Source: a virus. From it: 40,244 nucleotides of DNA. Shown in pieces: positions 14,445-20,216 of the stretch. The position numbers and the translations under genes are program-made. Below the pieces are notes generated by a model. The model saw nothing but the letters and a program-made list of their open reading frames with translations. It was not told the origin of the DNA and did not search any database. Positions within the stretch are counted from its first letter, which is position 1; every line of letters starts with the position of its first letter. The stretch is taken from the IMG/VR virus record IMGVR_UViG_3300037459_000186, positions 1 to 40,244 of that record; one strand, 5' to 3'.

Positions 14445-14472
14445 CTCCTACCCTACTAGAGAGGAGGAGGGT
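14445..14472 (-). promoter_or_regulatory. Hairpin that could mask a ribosome binding site
   Basis: On the leftward RNA, ACCCT/AGGGT (14472-14468 with 14454-14450) forms a stem whose loop carries CCTCCTC. An alternative stem pairs that CTCCT with AGGAG (14449-14445), the ribosome site of the 63-aa gene. Two exclusive foldings would give an on/off leader. Confidence 0.35.
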
Positions 14473-14681
14473 TATTTTACAAGTTCGTTTAATGCGTCGA
14501 GCGTGTCTGAAATTTCTTCAGTGGTAAATGTCCAACATTCGTTATATGATTGCGGATCTGTGTGCCCCGGAATTATCTGCGACTCACTTTTAAGCGTGCT
14601 AAGCATCAGCAATATATACTGCTTCAACTGTGGAATTGTTCGTGTCCCGTCTTCGTGATCTTCAATTATTTGGTTTGCCAT
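14472..14681 (-). CDS. Hypothetical 69-aa protein
   Basis: This 69-aa protein has an acidic start (MANQIIEDHEDGTRTIPQL), a leucine-rich helix (KQYILLMLSTLKSE) and a C-terminal helix (TEEISDTLDALNELVK). No family is recognised. It starts 30 nt after the end of a tRNA-like stem structure (14711-14755) that separates it from the third XRE regulator. It has no clear Shine-Dalgarno sequence, unlike most genes in the next 4.5 kb. Confidence 0.55.
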   Translation of the reverse strand: MANQIIEDHEDGTRTIPQLKQYILLMLSTLKSESQIIPGHTDPQSYNECWTFTTEEISDTLDALNELVK

Positions 14682-14710
14682 TGTCTTTAAGTATAAGATT
14701 GTTTAAAACA

Positions 14711-14755
14711 AAGGCTACCAGCCCTCCTATGAAGGGATAGAGTGCCGGTAGCCTT
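14711..14755 (-). ncRNA. Intergenic acceptor-plus-T-arm-like RNA element
   Basis: A 45-nt element in the gap between two genes. AAGGCTACC/GGTAGCCTT is a perfect 9-bp closing stem. Inside it, near the 3' side, CCCT-TCATAGG-AGGG forms an arm with a 7-nt loop, in the position and size of a T-arm, separated from the closing stem by 2 nt. A single-stranded 10-nt link replaces the D- and anticodon arms. The loop is not a TTCRA consensus. It is grouped with the other mini tRNA-like elements by architecture only. A terminator is the alternative; TGTTTTAAAC follows the stem. Confidence 0.4.
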
Positions 14756-14779
14756 GTCCGTTCCTTGGAGGAAACGTCT

Positions 14780-15205
14780 TTAATCCTGTTTTGCTTCGAG
14801 TATTGCAATGGTTTTCTTCTGGGCCTCAGCCAATTCTTTTAAAATCTGAAGTTGATATTTTAAGCCTTCCAGTTCCGCTTGCCAATTATATCCTGCCGTC
14901 GATCCTAAGAGTCCAGATTTTGCACCATAACCAGCAGGTCTAGCCGTGGATAGTGTCACATCTGCATTATGACCAATAACAAAACCTTTTTCCTTGAAGT
15001 GCACAATATCAAACTCACCGCACTGGAAAATCTTCGCAATCTTCACTAGTTTCTCCCATGTCACTTTGGTTGCTCCGCGTTCCAGTTTTCCGTAGGAGCT
15101 CTGAGAGACTTTCATCTCCTCCGCCATGAATTCCTGCGAAATGTTTTTCAGTATCCGCATTGTACGGATGTTGTCATAAATCTGCTTGCTTTCCTTCTCT
15201 GGCAT
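14780..15205 (-). CDS. XRE regulator with C-terminal coiled coil
   Basis: A 141-aa regulator. The helix-turn-helix is MAEEMKVSQSSYGKLERGAT (residues 27-46), preceded by the usual IRTMRILKNISQEF helix. After a glycine- and serine-rich linker (about 90-108) it ends in a coiled coil (LKYQLQILKELAEAQKKTIA), probably for oligomerisation. This layout is frequent for regulators of Bacteroidota and their phages. It opens the regulator end of the leftward accessory cassette. Its own start lacks a Shine-Dalgarno sequence. Confidence 0.85.
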   Translation of the reverse strand: MPEKESKQIYDNIRTMRILKNISQEFMAEEMKVSQSSYGKLERGATKVTWEKLVKIAKIFQCGEFDIVHFKEKGFVIGHNADVTLSTARPAGYGAKSGLLGSTAGYNWQAELEGLKYQLQILKELAEAQKKTIAILEAKQD

Positions 15206-15226
15206 AATATTGTTGTTAGTACTGGG

Positions 15227-15772
15227 TTACACTACTTTGAATCCGCTGTAATTCAAAACCTCCTCCGCATCCATAGCGGACAATTTCTTGCAGAGATCGA
15301 TTACTTCCTGGCTGGATGTTGTTGAAAGGATGTTGTTTGGAAAATCTTCACACAGTCCCAACCAAACATGGTAGGTCATTTCTTTGTATTCATCCGAAAG
15401 ATTCGGATCACAAATATCAACACACAATACCACGTCCTCGCCAAAATCTTTGAATATCGCATCGACCTTTATGTCTGTAGCACTTTCAGTTGTTGAAAAC
15501 TCAAGCCCAAACAAAGCCATTAGAAGCCTCTGAACAGGTAAAGGTGACCGTGAGGTGTAGATTGAGATGAAAAGGTCTGTAGCGTCCTGCTTTTTGCTTG
15601 CAAGGACTTTCTTCGTGCCTGTGTTCAATGAAAATATGTGAGCGCTGATACAAGAGTAGTTTTCTTTGTATTCCGGATGCTCCATTCCGGGGTTACTAAT
15701 TTTGTTGACAGCAATTGTTATTCCTGCTGCTGCTTTGTCTGTTATCCAGTATAAATTTTCTAGTTGTGACAT
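15227..15772 (-). CDS. Hypothetical 181-aa protein
   Basis: An unrecognised acidic protein. It has an N-terminal alpha/beta look (GITIAVNKIS, CISAHIFSLNTGTKKVL), a middle with PLPVQRLLMALFGLEF, a strand EDVVLCVDICDPN, and a helical C-terminus (SSQEVIDLCKKLSAMDAEEV). A GGAGGA ribosome site lies about 9 nt before the ATG, a feature of this cassette and rare in the rest of the window. It is followed 21 nt later by the XRE regulator. Confidence 0.65.
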   Translation of the reverse strand: MSQLENLYWITDKAAAGITIAVNKISNPGMEHPEYKENYSCISAHIFSLNTGTKKVLASKKQDATDLFISIYTSRSPLPVQRLLMALFGLEFSTTESATDIKVDAIFKDFGEDVVLCVDICDPNLSDEYKEMTYHVWLGLCEDFPNNILSTTSSQEVIDLCKKLSAMDAEEVLNYSGFKVV

Positions 15773-15811
15773 TTGTTGTTTCCTCCAATTAAAGGGTTTG
15801 TAATTACTCGG

Positions 15812-16129
15812 TTAAAAAGGTAAATCATCATCCGCTACAGGTTCATATACAGCAGGTGCTTTTTGTGTTTTACTTCGCCAATTCTGAACAGAGGCACTCA
15901 TTTGTGGCGCTACATTGGGCGGATCGTGAGTAATGACAACCTTGAACTTTAGTGGCCCCTCTATAATCCAGTTTTCCCAATCTCGTTCAGTTTTATGTCT
16001 CGGCTCACGCCTGTACTCTTTACTAATTTTCCGCAACCACTTCTGAGACTTAAGATCTCCCGTGATATTGCTATTGAACTTTTCCTTCTCGATGAGCCTG
16101 TCACCGAGATATACTTTGATAATAATCAT
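15812..16129 (-). CDS. Unknown protein with SSB-like acidic C-terminal tail
   Basis: A 105-aa protein with a strand-rich N-terminus (MIIIKVYLGDRLIEKEKF), a basic middle (SKEYRREPRHKTERDWENW), and a low-complexity linker. It ends EPVADDDLPF, nearly the DDDIPF tip with which bacterial single-stranded DNA-binding proteins recruit partners. The body is shorter than the usual OB-fold SSB and I cannot confirm an OB fold. It may be a divergent SSB or a mimic of the SSB tail that diverts host repair proteins. I chose the ATG at 16129 because a GGAGGA site precedes it by 7 nt; the longer frame from 16183 reads into the leader. Confidence 0.6.
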   Translation of the reverse strand: MIIIKVYLGDRLIEKEKFNSNITGDLKSQKWLRKISKEYRREPRHKTERDWENWIIEGPLKFKVVITHDPPNVAPQMSASVQNWRSKTQKAPAVYEPVADDDLPF

Positions 16130-16190
16130 TTCAATGTCCTCCAAGACGTTTAAAATTGTTAATAACTCCCTGCACATTCCCATGCAGTGG
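16130..16190 (-). promoter_or_regulatory. Conserved structured leader, SSB-tail gene
   Basis: The leader carries CACTGCATGGGA, a CTGCA/TGCAG hairpin (16170-16187), the block TAACAATTTTAA and a GGAGGA ribosome site, in that order. The same blocks occur before the genes starting at 16521, 17881 and, in part, 18828. Confidence 0.5.
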
Positions 16191-16197
16191 CAACAGT

Positions 16198-16521
16198 CTA
16201 CTCTTCATCGCCTTGGTGAGTGGTCATAACTGATCCGGGAGGCTTGAAGTTTCTATCGTAGAATTCATCTGCGCTCATTTCATTAGCCGCATTTTCCTTT
16301 CGGGGCGCGGGCTTGAAAACACTATCGCAAAGGTTTTTATCCACCTCAACAGGATTGTGCACATATCGATAGTGACTTTTGTCAATATCAGAGTGCCTCA
16401 TGATTTGATCGTCGTCAAGCCCTTCGGTGTCGGTATCTATCACCACTAGTTGAATTTCTGAGTCAGTGAGTACGTGGGAAACAATTCCCTTCTCGATAAA
16501 CACTATTACTTTGGTTGGCAT
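16198..16521 (-). CDS. Hypothetical 107-aa acidic protein
   Basis: The first 60 residues have a regular strand pattern (MPTKVIVFIEKGIVSHVL, then IQLVVIDTDTEGLDDD), consistent with a small alpha/beta or ubiquitin-like fold. The C-terminal half is polar and likely disordered (FKPAPRKENAANEMSADEFY). A short phrase, VIVFIEKGIVSHVLTDSE, recalls small phage and conjugative proteins of unknown role. It has a GGAGGA ribosome site and a conserved leader that overlaps the end of the upstream membrane protein gene. Confidence 0.62.
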   Translation of the reverse strand: MPTKVIVFIEKGIVSHVLTDSEIQLVVIDTDTEGLDDDQIMRHSDIDKSHYRYVHNPVEVDKNLCDSVFKPAPRKENAANEMSADEFYDRNFKPPGSVMTTHQGDEE

Positions 16522-16586
16522 AATGAATTCCTCCTTTGTTAAAATTGATTAATATCCTTGTGAGCACTCCCATGCAGTGCTAAGTG
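16522..16586 (-). promoter_or_regulatory. Conserved structured leader, 107-aa gene
   Basis: The leader shows the same order of blocks as the one at 16130-16190: CACTGCATGGGA, a GCACT/AGTGC hairpin (16564-16580), ATTAATCAATTTTAA and GGAGGA. Its 5' half lies inside the last codons of the upstream 108-aa gene, so the RNA element constrains that protein's C-terminus. Confidence 0.45.
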
Positions 16587-16875
16587 GTGTAACAAACCCC
16601 GTATCAGGCCCCTGGACTTCGAGGTAGTAGATTGAATCTCCTCCGAAGCGTTCCCCCTCGTAGTTTTTGTCGAGGTAGATGGTTGAGGTGAATGGTGGTG
16701 TAGGTTTTTCGCTTTCAAGATGTCCGGTCAGGAGCGAAACAATCAAGCTTACTACCAACACACCGCTAAACACCAAAGACCAACCAAATTTACGTAGTGC
16801 GCTATTGCTGTTGAGTTGGGCCTGATCAAGCGCTTGTTTCATTTTGTTCATTAATGTGATCTCTCGATTATCCAT
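16549..16875 (-). CDS. 108-aa single-pass membrane protein
   Basis: The protein has an N-terminal polar helix (MDNREITLMNKMKQALDQ), one clear transmembrane segment (SLVFSGVLVVSLIVSLL, about residues 33-49) and a 58-residue polar C-terminal domain containing PPFTSTIYLDKNYEG. There is no signal peptidase site, so a membrane-anchored protein with one exposed domain is likely; orientation is uncertain. Its last codons carry part of an RNA leader shared with a neighbouring gene. Two structured elements lie just upstream of the start. Function unknown. Confidence 0.65.
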   Translation of the reverse strand: MDNREITLMNKMKQALDQAQLNSNSALRKFGWSLVFSGVLVVSLIVSLLTGHLESEKPTPPFTSTIYLDKNYEGERFGGDSIYYLEVQGPDTGFVTPLSTAWECSQGY

Positions 16876-16907
16876 AATATTTCAGTTTGAATTGTTGAGT
16901 AAAAGAA

Positions 16908-16976
16908 AGAACCACCAGCGCTATTCATAATCACTAACCTTTGCCTCGTTTGGGATGAGGCTACGCTGATGGTTCT
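16908..16976 (-). ncRNA. Intergenic cloverleaf-like hairpin element
   Basis: AGAACCACCAGCG (16908-16920) and CGCTGATGGTTCT (16964-16976) form a 13-bp stem whose single mismatch becomes G-U only on the leftward RNA. Inside, next to the 5' side of the leftward RNA, GCCTC/GAGGC makes an arm with a 9-nt loop, and 22 nt are left unpaired. On the RNA the stem is followed by TTTCTTTT, so an intrinsic terminator or attenuator is a good alternative to a processed RNA. Confidence 0.45.
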
Positions 16977-16983
16977 ATTTTGT

Positions 16984-17030
16984 TTCCCTCCCAGCCCTCA
17001 ACCGTAGTACGCCTGGGCTTTGGAGGGGAA
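16984..17030 (-). terminator. Nested hairpin after the 85-aa gene
   Basis: CCCTCC/GGAGGG encloses AGCCC/GGGCT with a 17-nt loop, 3 nt after the stop of the 17033-17290 gene. On the leftward RNA the stem is followed by AAACAAAATAG rather than U, so it may protect the 3' end or act as a processing site instead of terminating. The outer stem contains both a CCUCC and a GGAGG, and so could also sequester a ribosome site. Confidence 0.4.
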
Positions 17031-17032
17031 TG

Positions 17033-17290
17033 TTATCTAATTCTTTTTGTTCCGGTATACATGAATGTCTTTTCATCTTGAGGTAAGTTGCAATAGATTC
17101 TAGTAACTCCGCTGGTGTATGATGTTGCTAAACTATTCGCCCCGTACATGTTTTGCTTCTGTATAGGCAAGTAAGCCACAGGGTATTGCTTGTTTCGTTG
17201 CTCAAGAACAATTTCAACAAGGTCTTCAGGATCACGATCTTTAAGCGCGTCCATAAGCTCTCTTACGGTGCAGTTTTCACTATTTGCCAT
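17033..17290 (-). CDS. 85-aa protein with TVRELMDAL domain
   Basis: The N-terminal half reads TVRELMDALKDRDPEDLVEI, a helix followed by a strand, a pattern (T-V-x-E-L-x-x-x-L-x-x-x-x-P-x-x-x-V) found in many small phage proteins of unknown role. The C-terminal part has strands around VAYLPIQKQNMYG and VTRIYCNLPQ. The start is preceded by GGAGGA, placed in the last codons of the 195-aa gene, which ends 3 nt earlier, so the two are translationally linked. Confidence 0.65.
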   Translation of the reverse strand: MANSENCTVRELMDALKDRDPEDLVEIVLEQRNKQYPVAYLPIQKQNMYGANSLATSYTSGVTRIYCNLPQDEKTFMYTGTKRIR

Positions 17291-17293
17291 GAT

Positions 17294-17881
17294 TCAGTCC
17301 TCCTTTTGTTGTGGTAAATTACTTAGGTTATGCGGCACAAAGTCTTGTCCGTACTCGAAAGTATACCCAAGCTCTTTGACTTTCTCCAGCAAAACTTCAG
17401 TGTCTGAGACCTCAGCTACGGCTCTCTCGTGCTTGTCCATCCACTGTTTCAACAAGTCCTGGAGTTCCGGGGGCCATTGTGAGTCGTTAAACTGTATAGC
17501 GTCTTCAATATCGATCAATTTCTCCGCTGTTACCTTGTCCTCAACAATTTCAGAGAGGAGTTCAAGGATTATATCTTCGTTGTAAACAAATTCAATTGCC
17601 GTTAGTAAAGGGCTAGGATAGCGCTCCCTTTCCTCCTCTGACAGATAGGCACAGTCATTGTCCAGGAACTCAACCCAGTGATCAATTAGCTCCATCTCCG
17701 TTGTTGTCTTCGTCAGTGTGATGTCGTGACCATCAACTTCAACCCGCAGGTCAATCTTATAATGACCATACCCAGCGAACTTCTTGCCGACACCCCAAAA
17801 CTTAATATCGTTATCAAATAAAACTAAATTGTTGAGGTCGCTATCTTGAACGCCTTTGATGTAATTATGAACATTTTTCAT
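17294..17881 (-). CDS. Hypothetical 195-aa acidic protein
   Basis: A strongly acidic protein of unknown family. It begins MKNVHNYIKGVQDSDLNNLV, has a strand-rich section (YKIDLRVEVDGHDITL), then helices with many Glu and Asp residues (HWVEFLDNDCAYLSEEERER, LELLSEIVEDKVTAEKL). Such acidic early phage proteins sometimes mimic DNA, but nothing specific supports that here. The ATG at 17881 follows a GGAGGA site and a conserved structured leader; the longer frame from 17971 translates the leader. Confidence 0.65.
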   Translation of the reverse strand: MKNVHNYIKGVQDSDLNNLVLFDNDIKFWGVGKKFAGYGHYKIDLRVEVDGHDITLTKTTTEMELIDHWVEFLDNDCAYLSEEERERYPSPLLTAIEFVYNEDIILELLSEIVEDKVTAEKLIDIEDAIQFNDSQWPPELQDLLKQWMDKHERAVAEVSDTEVLLEKVKELGYTFEYGQDFVPHNLSNLPQQKED

Positions 17882-17930
17882 TGTTATTTCCTCCAAAATT
17901 GTTTCCCTGCAAGAATACCCTACAGAGTGG
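17882..17930 (-). promoter_or_regulatory. Conserved structured leader, 195-aa gene
   Basis: This is a third example of the leader: CACTCTGTAGGGTATT, a short CTGT/GCAG hairpin (17907-17925), CAGGGAAACAATTTT and GGAGGA. It aligns with the leader at 16130-16190 over CACT, GGG-AT, TGCAGGGA and AACAATTTT, with differences in spacing. Confidence 0.45.
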
Positions 17931-17937
17931 TGATGAG

Positions 17938-18519
17938 TTATGCGGGCACTGCAATTTGAATTTCTTCCCAATCGAATTCGTGCATTGAATCTGCTTCGAG
18001 GTGAATTGAGTTTTCGTTGATCATATCAATTGCTTCCTGCTCTGCTTCGTCAACGTGGTGCTGTATGATCCAATCGTTGTTGGCAAACAGGCTAGCGATA
18101 TAAAACACTCTTAGTGAGGGGTTGTATCCTTTTTCGCAAATGAACGCCTTAACGATCGTTCCTCGCTTCTCTAACACGTCATTCATCACCGTACTTGCGT
18201 AACTCATGTTAGGACAGCTGAGGTCTTCGTGTACATCGTCTTCGTCAACTTCAACCTGAAGAACTACTAATGTTTGTTCGCCTACTCCCTGTATTGCTGC
18301 ACATATTTGGGCAGAGTCAAAAGCATAGCGTAAGGCTGAGCCTAGTACCCATTCCTCCTCATCTTCTTCATCGTGCTCGCCTTCTCGAATCTTTTCCAAG
18401 TCCCAGAAATATGTCTCCTCGTAGCTTGAACAGTTCCAGTTTTCATTTTCAGGACTGAAACCCTCCTCAAGTATTTTCAAATAGTTGGCATGCGTTGTGC
18501 CGTGAAATAAAGTTGCCAT
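17938..18519 (-). CDS. Predicted ADP-ribosyltransferase-fold protein
   Basis: A 193-aa protein that starts MATLFHGTTHANYLKILEEG. The F-H-G-T motif followed by an x-x-x-x-x-I-L-x-x-G-F helix is the NAD-binding start of ADP-ribosyltransferases of the H-Y-E type. Further on, GSALRYAFDSAQICAAI resembles the helix after the second motif, and TLVVLQVEVDEDDVHEDLSC a core strand pair. The final Glu of the triad is not certain. It may modify a host protein or nucleic acid, or be a catalytically altered relative. It begins after a GGAGGA site at 18519. An acidic insert (EGEHDEEDEEEW) is unusual. Phage ADP-ribosyltransferases such as T4 Alt and ModB reprogram the host early; whether this one does is inference. 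Confidence 0.6.
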   Translation of the reverse strand: MATLFHGTTHANYLKILEEGFSPENENWNCSSYEETYFWDLEKIREGEHDEEDEEEWVLGSALRYAFDSAQICAAIQGVGEQTLVVLQVEVDEDDVHEDLSCPNMSYASTVMNDVLEKRGTIVKAFICEKGYNPSLRVFYIASLFANNDWIIQHHVDEAEQEAIDMINENSIHLEADSMHEFDWEEIQIAVPA

Positions 18520-18570
18520 TTTGTTGTCCTCCAAATAGATAATAGGTTAATACTAATTTGTTTTGCACTA

Positions 18571-18828
18571 TCACCACGTCCTCATGTGACGCGGCATTAA
18601 AAGTCTCCAATCAAGAGTAAGACACTGATTGTTCCCAACTAGCCCCGCTTTGCGCTCTCTTAATCGTGCTAGTACATCTTTAGCGCTTCGGTTGTAGTTG
18701 GCGCCACCATGAGTCATAAAGTCTCCATACACGCCTATAATTGTGTAATCGCTGTTGTTAGAGTGAGGGCAAAATGTAATCTCTAAATCACCATCAATTA
18801 TAACAATTCTGTTTTCTCGGTTATTCAT
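18571..18828 (-). CDS. Hypothetical 85-aa protein
   Basis: The protein begins MNNRENRIVIIDGDLEITFC, a likely beta hairpin, continues with SDYTIIGVYGDFMTHGGAN and a basic helix (SAKDVLARLRERKAGLV), and ends LLMPRHMRTW. No family is recognised. A GGAGGA site precedes the ATG at 18828; the frame open to 18885 would run through the tRNA-like element. The gene follows that element directly, like the 54-aa and 108-aa genes elsewhere. Confidence 0.62.
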   Translation of the reverse strand: MNNRENRIVIIDGDLEITFCPHSNNSDYTIIGVYGDFMTHGGANYNRSAKDVLARLRERKAGLVGNNQCLTLDWRLLMPRHMRTW

Positions 18829-18854
18829 TTTATTCCTCCATTTAAAATTGTTTG

Positions 18855-18906
18855 CACTGCACAAGGGAGTTGAACCCCTGCGCACAGCCTTGAACTGATT
18901 GCAGTG
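18855..18906 (-). tRNA. Mini tRNA-like element lacking the anticodon arm
   Basis: A 52-nt leftward element. The acceptor-like stem is CACTGCA/TGCAGTG (7 bp). The T-arm is complete, AGGGG-TTCAACT-CCCTT, with a TTCRANN loop and one G-U pair that closes only on the leftward RNA. A 3-bp arm, CAG-TTCAAGG-CTG, stands where the D-arm would be. There is no anticodon arm and no CCA. It lies 2 nt after the stop of the 124-aa gene and is followed by AACAATTTTAAATGGAGGA and the start of the 85-aa gene, so it occupies a leader. Its first bases (CACTGCA) match the opening of the two other leaders at 16.2 and 16.6 kb. Confidence 0.65.
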
Positions 18907-18908
18907 TG

Positions 18909-19283
18909 TTAATTTCCTTTCGAGACGTCTTGAAGTTCAATGTCGTCTCTGTAATCTTGCACAGGGGACGACAGAACACCCGAAGCCCACATCATTTGCT
19001 GCTCAATACTTTTGAGTTCGTCGCCTTTCATGCCCGGAAAGCAGTTGAAAGTTTTAGTTGTGCTATCAACAAATGTCAGTTCCAGAACAGGAGTAGCCCA
19101 ATTTGAACCCTGAATCCCTCCAATTGTTGTTTCACTGGTCAGCTCTCTTGAATATTTCTCTGCCTTTGTCCAAACCGTATCAGCTGTCCAGAACCAATCT
19201 TCGTGCATGCCTAATGCAGCACTGTCAAGGTCTTTACTCGAATCTATAATTTGCTTTGCTAGTCTAAAATCGTAGTTAGCCAT
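18909..19283 (-). CDS. Hypothetical 124-aa protein
   Basis: The protein begins MANYDFRLAKQIIDSSKDLD, has a tryptophan-rich segment (HEDWFWTADTVWTKAEKY), a strand pair (WATPVLELTFVDSTTKTFNC) and a C-terminal helix (ELKSIEQQMMWASGVL). I know no family for it. I chose the ATG at 19283, preceded by an AAAGGAA site; an upstream in-frame ATG at 19298 adds five residues. It is the second gene after the leftward promoter region. Confidence 0.65.
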   Translation of the reverse strand: MANYDFRLAKQIIDSSKDLDSAALGMHEDWFWTADTVWTKAEKYSRELTSETTIGGIQGSNWATPVLELTFVDSTTKTFNCFPGMKGDELKSIEQQMMWASGVLSSPVQDYRDDIELQDVSKGN

Positions 19284-19339
19284 AATAATTCCTTTCAAAT
19301 AATAGTTGTTGTTAATACTCAGTAAGTAACAGATAATAA

Positions 19340-19504
19340 TTACGAGACTACACCACAGGCGCTAAGAACGATTGTAATGCCCAATATGATGCCTAGCACT
19401 ATTATTGCATAGTTATCCTCTCTGGGGGTCCGCAAACGCGCTCTATCGTCATTGTGCTGACGTTCTAATACTTCTGTCTGTACTGTCTTTGATAAATTTG
19501 TCAT
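19340..19504 (-). CDS. 54-aa single-pass membrane protein
   Basis: This short gene encodes an N-terminal soluble part of about 31 charged residues (MTNLSKTVQTEVLERQHNDD and a basic stretch) and one transmembrane helix, NYAIIVLGIILGITIVLSAC, ending GVVS. The hydrophobic helix runs to within four residues of the end, as in tail-anchored proteins. It starts 29 nt after a tRNA-like element. A role in superinfection exclusion, membrane signalling or lysis is possible; the sequence does not decide. No Shine-Dalgarno site is visible. Confidence 0.6.
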   Translation of the reverse strand: MTNLSKTVQTEVLERQHNDDRARLRTPREDNYAIIVLGIILGITIVLSACGVVS

Positions 19505-19533
19505 AGTTTCTAGTTGTTTTGAGATTAGTTAGC

Positions 19534-19581
19534 ACCTTGCTGCGGCCTCGAACCGCACTATCACCCATACGTATGCAAGAT
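19534..19581 (-). tRNA. Mini tRNA-like element, acceptor and T-arm only
   Basis: A 48-nt leftward element: a 7-bp acceptor-like stem, ATCTTGC/GCAAGGT with one G-U, joined directly to a perfect T-arm TGCGG-TTCGAGG-CCGCA (5 bp, TTCRANN loop). The 17 nt between the 5' strand and the T-arm can form at most a 3-bp D-like arm, and no anticodon arm exists. Acceptor stem stacked on T-arm is the minimal RNase P substrate. It lies in the leader of the 54-aa membrane protein gene. Confidence 0.65.
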
Positions 19582-19608
19582 GTGTAGGGCCTTTAACCCT
19601 CGAATCAT
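19561..19608 (-). CDS. Possible 15-aa leader peptide
   Basis: ATG at 19608 after GAAAGGAAACAAATT starts the 15-aa frame MIRGLKALHILHTYG, whose stop lies inside the tRNA-like element at 19534-19581. A ribosome translating it would open that structure. It may be a regulatory leader peptide, or a chance frame. Confidence 0.25.
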   Translation of the reverse strand: MIRGLKALHILHTYG

Positions 19609-19642
19609 AATTTGTTTCCTTTCTTCATTCGTGAAATTTCAG

Positions 19643-19696
19643 CACTTTGCCGACCCTGCGAGAGTCTAGCGGATACTCATTGCATCCAACAAAGCG
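19643..19696 (-). ncRNA. Mini tRNA-like element with diverged T-loop
   Basis: A 54-nt leftward element with the same plan as its neighbours: acceptor-like CGCTTTG/CAAAGTG (7 bp, one G-U), 2 nt, a D-like arm GGAT-GCAATGAGT-ATCC, 4 nt, a T-like arm GACT-CTCGCAG-GGTC with a 7-nt loop, 2 nt, and the acceptor 3' strand. Both wobbles (acceptor G-U and T-stem U-G) close only on the leftward RNA. The loop CTCGCAG differs from the TTCRA consensus. No anticodon arm. Confidence 0.45.
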
Positions 19697-20216
19697 AACA
19701 GTCAAAGACAATCGTACTCCAAACTCTGACCCGACTGATAGCGTCTATGCGCTGAACGCAGGTACTAACAAGATGAAATAGAATCGATTGTGATTGCTGT
19801 AAATAATAATTGTAATCTAAGAAAAGGGTATTGAACATCAGCGCCCCCTGTTGGCGCCTTTCGGATTGCATGCCTGCTATCTCAAAGTAAGAGCGTACAC
19901 TATGCCGCTTTAATTATCCTACTCGTTAACCCATGCAACCCATCGGCCACACAGTACGCACACATAGTAGTGAACAAGACTTTAAAATTGATCCTGTCAG
20001 GTGTCTACATGCATCCCAATACGTCAAAGAACCCCGAATCGCTCTATTCATAATACTATCTATTGAATCCCAGTGTGCCGAGTACCACCAACGCAGGTGT
20101 TGTTTATTCATGGGTAACCACTCTAGCTAAGCTATACTACTCGTGAGAGTGTGTTAATGAAAGAAAGATAGTATGTAAAAGAACTCTTGCCGTGTCAGTG
20201 TCGATCACCAACACAA

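Noticed and set aside
16331-16345. TTATCCACC, close to a DnaA box
   Set aside because: It is a single imperfect match inside a coding sequence, with no cluster.
19708-19791. An 84-nt inverted-repeat pair ACAATCG/CGATTGT, of tRNA length
   Set aside because: The interior does not give a T-arm or a 5-bp anticodon stem with a 7-nt loop, so it is not called a tRNA.
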